DNA from: a virus
IMG/VR virus record: IMGVR_UViG_3300025294_000211
Location: 1-34,456 of that record
DNA: 34,456 nucleotides
Strand: one strand, 5' to 3'
In this document: positions 19,815 through 26,357 of the stretch, piece after piece
How positions within the stretch are numbered: the stretch's first letter is position 1
Layout: each line of letters opens with the position of its first letter
Position numbers and translations under genes: made by a program
The notes under the pieces: generated by a model
Seen by the model: the letters and a program-made list of their open reading frames with translations, nothing else
Databases searched by the model: none
What the model was told of the DNA's origin: nothing

Positions 19815-20810
19815 ATGGCCGCTTTGGCTAACACCTTCCAAACCACGAATGCCAAAGGCAATCGTGAACAGCTTTCGGACGTGGTATCGCGCATCACGCC
19901 GGAAGATACCCCGATCTATTCTCTGATCGAGAAGGGCACCACCAAGGGCACGCACCCCGAGTGGGAAACCGACGAGCTCGCCGCCCCGGCCGCGAACATC
20001 AAGCCTGAAGGCGACGAATACTCGTTCGGCGCCATCACCCCGCCGGAGCGCATGGGCAACTACACCCAGATCCTGCGCAAGGATTGGATCATCTCCGGTT
20101 CTCAGGAAGCCGTTGAAAACGCCGGCAACGTCGAAAAGCGCAAGTACCAGAAGCTGAAAAAGGGCGTCGAGATCCGCAAGGACGTCGAGTTCGCCATCGT
20201 CGACACCAACGCCTCTGTCGGTGGTGCGACCCGCGAATTCGGCTCTCTCAACACTTGGATCAAGACGAACGTCTCTCGCGGCGCCACCGGTGCCAACGGC
20301 GGCTTCAACTCCGGTACCGGCCTCACGGTCGCGCCGACCGACGGCACGCAGCGTGCGTTCACCAAGCCCATCTTGGACAGCGTCATGCAGCAGGGCTACC
20401 AGAGCGGGGCGAACTTCCGCCACGTTTCGGTTTCCCCCTACGTCAAGAGCGTGTTTGTCACCTTCATGTCGGACAGCAACGTAGCGCCGTTCCGCTACGC
20501 CGTCTCCAAGGGCGGTGAGCGCAACACCATCGTTGCCACGGCCGACTACTACGAAGGCCCGTTCGGCACGGTCATGATCCACCCGAACCGCGTGCAGGCT
20601 ACCGGCGCCCAGCAGGCCCGCAATGCCTTCTTCATCGATCCCGAAATGCTGTCGTTCCTCTGGTTCCGCAAGATCCAGGAAGACAAGGACGTCGCGAAGA
20701 CGGGCGACGCCGACAAGGGCGTCATCATCGGTGAGGGCGCCCTCAAGGTCCACAACGAGAAGGGCCTCGGCGTTGCCGCTGACCTCTTCGGCCTGACCGC
20801 CGCGAGCTAA
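19815..20810 (+). CDS. Major capsid protein (SU10/DUF5309-type)
   Basis: The 331-residue protein resembles the SU10-type major capsid family (DUF5309), an HK97-fold protein. Signatures are FQTTNAKGNREQLSDVVSRI, PEDTPIYSLIEKG near the N-terminus, RMGNYTQILRKDWIISGSQE and GTVMIHPNRV with the terminal PEMLSFLWFRKIQEDKDVAK region. No cleaved propeptide is obvious. It assembles the icosahedral shell with the scaffold encoded just upstream. The ribosome-binding site GAAGGAAA lies before ATG 19815. A strong hairpin terminator follows, so this may be the main highly expressed product of the head operon. Confidence 0.93.
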   Translation: MAALANTFQTTNAKGNREQLSDVVSRITPEDTPIYSLIEKGTTKGTHPEWETDELAAPAANIKPEGDEYSFGAITPPERMGNYTQILRKDWIISGSQEAVENAGNVEKRKYQKLKKGVEIRKDVEFAIVDTNASVGGATREFGSLNTWIKTNVSRGATGANGGFNSGTGLTVAPTDGTQRAFTKPILDSVMQQGYQSGANFRHVSVSPYVKSVFVTFMSDSNVAPFRYAVSKGGERNTIVATADYYEGPFGTVMIHPNRVQATGAQQARNAFFIDPEMLSFLWFRKIQEDKDVAKTGDADKGVIIGEGALKVHNEKGLGVAADLFGLTAAS

Positions 20811-20836
20811 TCGCGTCGGTTCCATCATTGTCTGAG

Positions 20837-20862
20837 AAAGGGCGGGCTTCGGCTCGCCTTTT
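20837..20862 (+). terminator. Terminator or attenuator after the capsid gene
   Basis: AAAGGGCGGGC and GCTCGCCTTTT pair over 11 bp, with two G-T pairs, around a TTCG tetraloop, and the T-run is part of the 3' arm. It lies 26 nt after the capsid stop. As the next gene starts 22 nt on with its own ribosome-binding site, partial read-through is expected, limiting downstream tail genes. Confidence 0.75.
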
Positions 20863-20883
20863 CCATATCAGGAGAAAACCGAA

Positions 20884-21108
20884 ATGGCAGACCCGAACAA
20901 GCCAGCAGTGACCACGAATGAGCCTCCCAAGCCGGAAACGGCGCCGGAAGCCCTGGTTCCGATCAAGTTGCTTTACGACACCTGGAACGCGAAAGAGGAG
21001 CGCATTCCTGCCGGAACCTTCACCAGCGTTCCGACCGCGGTTGCAAAGCAGCTCATCGCCGACGGCAAGGCCGAGCGCGCCGATCCTCTGCCGGGTGAAG
21101 CCGAATGA
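20884..21108 (+). CDS. Small virion-region protein (74 aa)
   Basis: The 74-residue protein has a proline/lysine-rich, disordered start (about 1-27) and a small domain VPIKLLYDTWNAKEERIPAG followed by VAKQLIADGKAERADPLPG. The 'd.Wn.k.eRi.aG' pattern recurs in proteins between capsid and adaptor genes in short-tailed phages. The start has AGGAG about 10 nt upstream. It may decorate the head or act in head completion. Function not known. Confidence 0.75.
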   Translation: MADPNKPAVTTNEPPKPETAPEALVPIKLLYDTWNAKEERIPAGTFTSVPTAVAKQLIADGKAERADPLPGEAE

Positions 21109-21428
21109 TCATTCGTGATGGAGCTTGGACGCTCTACGATCACGACCCGATGACGGGCCGTTCGGTCTGGCATCTGTTCGACGGGGAGAAAGACGTTTTT
21201 CGCGTCGACTACCCCGTCGACAACCTGATCAGCGAAAACCAGGAGGTCCGCAACAGCGCCGAAAAGGCCTGGCGCGGTGACTGGCACCGGGTCGCCTCGA
21301 TCCCGCTGAACATCGCCCACGATAGCGGCCTGGTGCAGGCCCACAGCGAGGGCGACGACCGTTTCGTGAAACGGTTCCTCAACAGTTCCGACAACCGCGC
21401 CTGGCGAACGAAGGAAGGGCACCTATGA
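21105..21428 (+). CDS. Hypothetical head/tail-region protein (107 aa)
   Basis: The 107-residue protein begins MIIRDGAWTLYDHDPMTGRS and is rich in aromatic and charged residues (WHLFDGEKDVFRVDYP, and EKAWRGDWHRVASIPL). It overlaps both neighbours by 4 nt. I do not recognise a characterised family; similar proteins occur between the capsid and adaptor genes of podoviruses. It may be virion-associated. Confidence 0.75.
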   Translation: MIIRDGAWTLYDHDPMTGRSVWHLFDGEKDVFRVDYPVDNLISENQEVRNSAEKAWRGDWHRVASIPLNIAHDSGLVQAHSEGDDRFVKRFLNSSDNRAWRTKEGHL

Positions 21429-21598
21429 GTGTCGAGTTTGAGCGCATCAAATCCAAGGTGAAGACCATCGAGGCGAGCCGGCCCAGCGCCGAGGAGAACC
21501 CCGAGGGCCACCGGGAGGCGAATGAGCAGATTTCTCGCCTCATAGATCGTTCTCGCATGTTTGCAGACGCGGAGCGCGCCCGGAAGGTCCCCCTATGA
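21425..21598 (+). CDS. Small helical protein (57 aa)
   Basis: This 57-residue protein (MSVEFERIKSKVKTIEASRP) starts at ATG 21425 inside the previous stop (ATGA) and ends at the ATGA of the adaptor gene. Tight coupling on both sides is the main evidence. It is charged and mostly helical, with no membrane segment. It could be a virion chaperone or assembly factor; nothing more can be said. Confidence 0.6.
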   Translation: MSVEFERIKSKVKTIEASRPSAEENPEGHREANEQISRLIDRSRMFADAERARKVPL

Positions 21599-22197
21599 GC
21601 ACCATTGCCGATTACGCGTCCCTCCTCGTCGATGCCGGTGAGTACAGCGGACGCAACGACGTCGCGCACCTCTTCCCGCGGTTCATCGGTCTCGCCGAGC
21701 TGAAGCTCAACCGCTTTCTGCGCGTGGCTGAAATGGAGCTCGTGGGCACCGTCACCGTCACGAATGGCGCTGGCACGCTGCCGGCGGATTTCCTCGAAGC
21801 GCGGGAGGTGAAGAATGCCAACGGCCTGCCTATCCGCGCCGTCTCCCTGCAGCAGCTCACCGAGAGCTATGCCGGCCGCTCTGGCATTCCGGCGGGGTAC
21901 GCCATAGTCGGCAGCACCATCAACGTCCGCCCCATCGGCGATGGCAATCTCACCATCACCTATTACGGCAAGCTTCCGGGTCTGACCCTCTCGACCCCTT
22001 CGAACTGGCTGCTCGAAAAGGCGCCCGACGCCTACCTGTACGCTCTCGTCGAGGAAATCGCGATCTGGGAACGGGACATCGATAAGGCAGGCGCAGCCCT
22101 GCAACTGAAGGCGCAAGCGCTTTCCGGTCTCAAGATTGGCGATGAGCGCTCTCGCTGGGGCAATGCCCAAGTAGTTGTTGGAGGCCCGACGCCATGA
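21595..22197 (+). CDS. Phage adaptor protein (head-tail connector)
   Basis: The 200-residue protein fits the adaptor proteins of SU10- or P22-like phages, which form a ring below the portal. Features are a helical N-terminus (RFIGLAELKLNRFLRVAEME), a beta-rich middle (TLPADFLEAREVKN, then YAIVGSTINVRP), and a helical C-terminus (YLYALVEEIAIWERDIDKA). The 'DF.e.r' and 'l..l.lAE..i' pattern is common in the family. The start overlaps the previous gene by 4 nt and the end overlaps the next by 4 nt. Function is inferred from family and gene order. Confidence 0.82.
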   Translation: MSTIADYASLLVDAGEYSGRNDVAHLFPRFIGLAELKLNRFLRVAEMELVGTVTVTNGAGTLPADFLEAREVKNANGLPIRAVSLQQLTESYAGRSGIPAGYAIVGSTINVRPIGDGNLTITYYGKLPGLTLSTPSNWLLEKAPDAYLYALVEEIAIWERDIDKAGAALQLKAQALSGLKIGDERSRWGNAQVVVGGPTP

Positions 22198-22793
22198 CGC
22201 TGCTTTCGTCCATCAACGAAGTTTGCGACGTCGTTTCGCTCGATCGGTTTTCTAGCGTCTACGGCTCCAACGATTCGAACGCGCAGACGATGGTTGCGCT
22301 CGCACAGGAAACCGGTGACGAAATCGCGCGCCGCGGCGACTGGCAGCAGATGATGGGGCAGTTCGTCACCATCCTGTCGCCCAGTGCTCTGCCCGACGAC
22401 TATCAGCGCCTTTCGCCTGGCGGCGCGGTCCGCGGAGCCGATGGCGAGTTCTTCCGGCCGATCACGAACGCCTCTCAGTGGGCGGTGATTGTCGGCATAC
22501 CGTCGGCGCAACGATATTTCTTCATCCGGAACAATCAAATCTTGTTCTCTCCGACGGCTGCCGGTGCTGGCGCCACGCTCGACTATTTCTCTCGCAATTG
22601 GGTGCTGCACGATCCGGAAGGACCGGGCGACACGCTGACGGCCGACGACGACACGCCGCTGTTTGCCGAGCGGTTGCTCGTGAAGGGCATCACCTGGCGG
22701 TGGAAGCGTCAGAAGGGCCTGGCCTACGAGGACGACCTTGCCGAGTTCGAGGCCGATCTCCTGCAGGAAATCAACGCCGATCGAGGTGCATAA
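22194..22793 (+). CDS. Probable nozzle or tail-connector protein (199 aa)
   Basis: The 199-residue protein appears related to head-tail connector proteins of short-tailed phages. It has a helical start (VCDVVSLDRFSSVYGSNDSN), a section GDEIARRGDWQQMMGQFVT, beta strands (YFFIRNNQILFSPTAAGAGA) and a helical end (AYEDDLAEFEADLLQEIN). The 'E.g.ei..R.dW..l' motif is common in these connectors. It overlaps the adaptor gene by 4 nt and the gp10-like gene by one base. Precise position in the tail is inferred. Confidence 0.78.
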   Translation: MTLLSSINEVCDVVSLDRFSSVYGSNDSNAQTMVALAQETGDEIARRGDWQQMMGQFVTILSPSALPDDYQRLSPGGAVRGADGEFFRPITNASQWAVIVGIPSAQRYFFIRNNQILFSPTAAGAGATLDYFSRNWVLHDPEGPGDTLTADDDTPLFAERLLVKGITWRWKRQKGLAYEDDLAEFEADLLQEINADRGA

Positions 22794-24409
22794 TGAAGAT
22801 GGCCGTCAAGCCCGCGCGCATCGGGCAAAGCAACCGTGGCAGCGTCAGCATCGGGAAGCAGCAAGTGTCTCAGCCAATCACATATCCGGCGCCGAAGCTC
22901 GGTCTGGTGACCACCGCCGACGTTGCCAGTCAGCAACCCGGCTCGGCGCTCGTCATGCGGAACTTCTTCCCCACGCTGAACGGGTGCAAGATCCGCGGCG
23001 GCTCTGTCAAACGCGGCCTTGCAGCCGGTGCCGGCGACGTCAAGAGCGCCTTCAAGTACAAGTACGGCATCACGGAAAAGCTGTTCGTCGCCACGGATAC
23101 CGGCATCTTCGATATGACCGCGCCAGCAGCGCCACCGGCTACCACCGCAGCCGCGGTCAGCGGCATGTCGGGCGGTGATTGGTGCGCGTTTCAGCATACC
23201 AATGCCGGCGTCTCTAATCTCGTGTGCCTGAACGGTGCCAACCCCCGTCAACTCTTCAACGGCAGCACTTGGACGACCTCGCCGGCAATCACGTTTCCCG
23301 ATGCCACGACGATGCCGCAGCTCAACTACGGCTGGCTCTTCAAGAACCGCCAATTCTTCCTGAAGAACGCAACGCTCGATGCGTACTATCTGCCGGTAAA
23401 CGCCTTCGGCGGCGCTGCTTCCGTGTTCCCGCTCGGCGGAGTCATGAAAAAGGGCGGTTCGCTGATGACCGGCTTTTCGTGGTCGCTCGAAAGCGGCGAC
23501 GGTCTGTCGGATATGTGCGTCTTCGTCTCCACCGAGGGCGAGGTCGCTGTCTACGCGGGCTCGGACCCGAGCGACGCCAACAACTTCGGACTGAAGGGCG
23601 TCTACCAGATCGGCAAGCCGCTCGGAAAGAATGCGTGGATCCGCGCAGGCGGCGATATCCTGGTCGCCAACACCGACGGCCTCACGCCGATTTCGCAGGT
23701 TTTCCAACGTGATCGGCAGGCGTTGAGCCTGGTATCGGTCTCGCGGCCGATCGAGGATGAGTGGAAGAAGGCCGCGAACGCCACCGGCGGCGGCTGGACG
23801 CTGACACAGTGGCCGGAACAGAACCTCGTCTTCGTCACCTTTCCGGAAAACACGGTCGTCACCGACACGACTTTCGTTCTCAATGTCCTGACCGGACGCT
23901 GGTCAACCATCAGCAACTGGAAAGCGCTCTGTTATGCCACGCTACATGGAAGCCTCTTCTTCGGCTCGTTGGATGGCTATCTCTGGCAAGCCGACATCGG
24001 CGGTACCGATGACGGTCTCACCTTCAGCGCGGCTTACCTGTCGCAGTTCTCCCCAGCCGGCCAATTCGGGCAACGCACGCAGGCAACGATGGCCCACATG
24101 TATTTCCGGGGCAAATCGGAGCCGAAGGTGAGGCTGTTCGCCCGCGCTGACATGGATCGGTCGACGCCTTCATTTTCCGGCGTCACGGCAGGCAACGTCA
24201 ATTCGTCGGAGTGGGATGTCGGTCTATGGGACGTCGCTGTCTGGGACGGTGTGTCCGAACTCGTTCGGTACGATTTCCGCCAGAACGTCCGCGCGACCGG
24301 TGACATGCTCGCTGTCGGCTGCGTCATCACCTCGGGCGGCTCGGTGAAACTCGACCTTGAGGTTGACCTCGCGACGCTGCAGGTGACCGCAGGCGAGGCA
24401 AGCGCATGA
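22793..24409 (+). CDS. P22 gp10-like packaged-DNA stabilisation / tail hub protein
   Basis: The 538-residue protein resembles the beta-propeller packaged-DNA stabilisation proteins such as P22 gp10, which close the portal after packaging. It has a VMRNFFPTLNGCKIRGGSVK segment near the N-terminus, repeated beta blades (for example FKYKYGITEKLFVATDTGIF, WLFKNRQFFLKNATLDAYYL) and WPEQNLVFVTFPE. The repeated Gly, Trp and Asp with beta strands fit a propeller. ATG at 22793 shares one base with the preceding TAA and has GAGG about 6 nt upstream; another reading frame begins earlier but is in the wrong context. Confidence 0.82.
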   Translation: MKMAVKPARIGQSNRGSVSIGKQQVSQPITYPAPKLGLVTTADVASQQPGSALVMRNFFPTLNGCKIRGGSVKRGLAAGAGDVKSAFKYKYGITEKLFVATDTGIFDMTAPAAPPATTAAAVSGMSGGDWCAFQHTNAGVSNLVCLNGANPRQLFNGSTWTTSPAITFPDATTMPQLNYGWLFKNRQFFLKNATLDAYYLPVNAFGGAASVFPLGGVMKKGGSLMTGFSWSLESGDGLSDMCVFVSTEGEVAVYAGSDPSDANNFGLKGVYQIGKPLGKNAWIRAGGDILVANTDGLTPISQVFQRDRQALSLVSVSRPIEDEWKKAANATGGGWTLTQWPEQNLVFVTFPENTVVTDTTFVLNVLTGRWSTISNWKALCYATLHGSLFFGSLDGYLWQADIGGTDDGLTFSAAYLSQFSPAGQFGQRTQATMAHMYFRGKSEPKVRLFARADMDRSTPSFSGVTAGNVNSSEWDVGLWDVAVWDGVSELVRYDFRQNVRATGDMLAVGCVITSGGSVKLDLEVDLATLQVTAGEASA

Positions 24410-24855
24410 TTTTGGTTTGGGGCGGTCCAAGGGCGCCGCAGGTCAACGACGCGCTGCAAGCTTTCGTGGCAGCGCGGGTTGGGGCTCCTCGCGGCTTTGG
24501 TCCGGCGGCATCGCTCGGCTTGGTCGAGGGTGACCGATTGATTGCTGCCGTGGTTTTCAACAACTGGTCGCCAGAGGATGGAACGATCGAGATGTCCGCG
24601 GCGGCCGACAGCAAGCGCTGGCTCACGCGCCCGATGCTGAACGCGATGTTCGGATTCTGTTTCGACGAATGCCAGTGCCAGTTGGTCGCGCTGCGCGTCT
24701 CGGAACACAACACGACGATGATCGAAATCGCACGCAGGTTTGGTTTCTCTGAGACACGAATTGCCCGTCTGCGCGGACGGAATGAAGCAGAGATCATCTT
24801 CACGCTGACAGACGACACATGGAACGCGCACCGCGCGAAGAAAGGGAAACCCTGA
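24406..24855 (+). CDS. GNAT-like acetyltransferase in the tail operon
   Basis: The 149-residue protein has the layout of GNAT acetyltransferases: an N-terminal strand, GLVEGDRLIAAVVFNN, an acidic bulge with WSPEDGTIEMSAAA (strands 3-4), a helix in the segment after it, and VSEHNTTMIEIARRFGFSET, the usual 'N.....ia.rlGF' CoA-site helix. Such proteins are found in tail operons of short-tailed phages; some sit in the virion, and their targets are unknown. It is tightly coupled on both sides (ATGA). I infer acetyl-CoA binding but do not claim a substrate. A missing classic RxxGxG/A motif is a reason for caution. Confidence 0.78.
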   Translation: MILVWGGPRAPQVNDALQAFVAARVGAPRGFGPAASLGLVEGDRLIAAVVFNNWSPEDGTIEMSAAADSKRWLTRPMLNAMFGFCFDECQCQLVALRVSEHNTTMIEIARRFGFSETRIARLRGRNEAEIIFTLTDDTWNAHRAKKGKP

Positions 24856-26357
24856 TGGGAAAGAAGAGCTCCCCAAAAGCCCCTGACCCGAAGGCCACGG
24901 CTGCAGCACAGACGGCGACCAACGTTGGCACGGCAATCGCAAACCAAACGCTTGGCAACGTCAACCAAGTGACGCCGGATGGCGCGTTGACGTACACCCA
25001 GACGGGCACGAAGCAGTGGCGCGACCCGACCAACGGGGCAATGTACGATCTGCCGCAGTACACAGCGACGCAGACGCTTTCTGCCGGTCAGCAGGCGATC
25101 AAGGATCAGACCGACAAGGCCGAGCTAAACCTCGCTACACTGGCGTCGGGCCAGTCGGCCAAGCTGAACGATTTGCTTGGTCGACCGATCGATCTTTCGG
25201 GCGCTCCTGCTGCAGGTGACCCGTCGAAGATCGGGCTGCCGCAGTATACCGGCTACGGCACTGGTCCGACACTGCAGACGTCGTTGCCGAATGCCGGCAA
25301 TATCCAGACCTCGATTGCGGACGCCGGCAAGATCCAGACTACGCTGGGCGACACCGGGCCGATCACCAAGTCGTATGACGTCGACATTGACACGACGCGG
25401 TACGAAAACGCGCTGATGGAGCGGATGAACCCGCAGCTTGCACGCAGCCGATCTGCTCTCGAAACCCAATTGACGAACCAGGGCCTGCAACCCGGGTCTG
25501 AGGCCTATAACCGTGCGATCGACGCGGCGACGCGGCAGGAGAACGACGCCCGGCTTGGTGCCATCCTTAATGCCGGTCAGGAGCAATCGCGCCTTGCCGG
25601 TCTCGCTCGCGACAAAGCTGGCTTCGAGAATTCGGCACAGCAGCAAAATTTCAATCAGGCGCTGGCGGCGGCTGGCTTCGGAAATCAGGCCCAGGCACAG
25701 CAGTTTGGGCAGAACGCCGCGCAGTTGGAGGCTAACAACTCGGGTCAGGCCCAGAATTTCCAGCAGGGCCTTGCGGCTGCAGGCTTCGGCAACGAAGCCC
25801 AACAGCAGATGTTCCAGAACCAGAACACAACGACCGCGGCGAACAATGCGCTGAAGGATCAGACGTTCAATGCGCAACAGGCCCAGCTTACGGTGCAAAA
25901 CAACGCCCGCTCGCAGTATCTGAACGAGCTCTATGCGCAGCGGAATCAGCCGATCAACGAGATTTCGAGCCTGCTTTCCGGTGCCCAGGTCAACAGCCCG
26001 AACTTCGTGCCGACGCAAGGGGTGAACATCCCGAATGTCGATTACGCCGGTCTGGTGCAGCAGGACTATGCCAACAAGGTCAACGCCTACAACGCGAAAC
26101 AGGCCGGTATCGGCTCGATCCTCGGCGGCGTCGCGGGGCTCGCGTCCCTGTCGGACGAGCGCGCGAAGAAGGACATCAAGAAGGTCGGTGGTCTCTACGA
26201 GTACCGCTACAAGGGCGAAGGCAAGAACGCTCCGAAACGGATTGGCGTCATGGCCCAAGAAGTCGAGAAGGTCCGGCCGGACGTCGTCATTAAGGGCGAC
26301 GATGGCCTTCGCCGCGTCGATTACGGCGCCCTCTTTGCGGTAGGAAGGAAAAACTAA
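24855..26357 (+). CDS. Repeat-rich virion protein with C-terminal S74 autoprocessing domain
   Basis: The 500-residue protein starts with a low-complexity, Gln/Ala/Asn-rich body. Residues about 264-335 contain a repeat of about 36 residues (FNQALAAAGFGNQAQ, then FQQGLAAAGFGNEAQ). The last about 68 residues form a short S74 intramolecular chaperone domain: SDERAKKDI with Ser433 and Lys438 (the Ser-x4-Lys spacing of the MyRF dyad), IGVMAQEVEKVRPDVV and RVDYGALF. By analogy the domain trimerises the protein and then cuts itself off before Ser433. S74 domains usually end fibres or spikes; here the gene lies before the ejection proteins. ATG at 24855 overlaps the previous TGA by one base. Confidence 0.85.
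   Translation: MGKKSSPKAPDPKATAAAQTATNVGTAIANQTLGNVNQVTPDGALTYTQTGTKQWRDPTNGAMYDLPQYTATQTLSAGQQAIKDQTDKAELNLATLASGQSAKLNDLLGRPIDLSGAPAAGDPSKIGLPQYTGYGTGPTLQTSLPNAGNIQTSIADAGKIQTTLGDTGPITKSYDVDIDTTRYENALMERMNPQLARSRSALETQLTNQGLQPGSEAYNRAIDAATRQENDARLGAILNAGQEQSRLAGLARDKAGFENSAQQQNFNQALAAAGFGNQAQAQQFGQNAAQLEANNSGQAQNFQQGLAAAGFGNEAQQQMFQNQNTTTAANNALKDQTFNAQQAQLTVQNNARSQYLNELYAQRNQPINEISSLLSGAQVNSPNFVPTQGVNIPNVDYAGLVQQDYANKVNAYNAKQAGIGSILGGVAGLASLSDERAKKDIKKVGGLYEYRYKGEGKNAPKRIGVMAQEVEKVRPDVVIKGDDGLRRVDYGALFAVGRKN
25644..25859 (+). repeat. Two tandem copies of a 108-nt coding repeat
   Basis: The codons of NFNQALAAAGFGNQAQ (from 25647) recur as NFQQGLAAAGFGNEAQ (from 25755), an offset of exactly 108 nt or 36 codons. 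The DNA between copies differs at many third positions, so this is an old duplication kept in register within the virion protein. It may form a repetitive helical rod. Confidence 0.6.

Noticed and set aside
19785-20828. 347-residue minus-strand frame opposite the major capsid gene
   Set aside because: Spans exactly the capsid gene with no start signal or recognisable motif.
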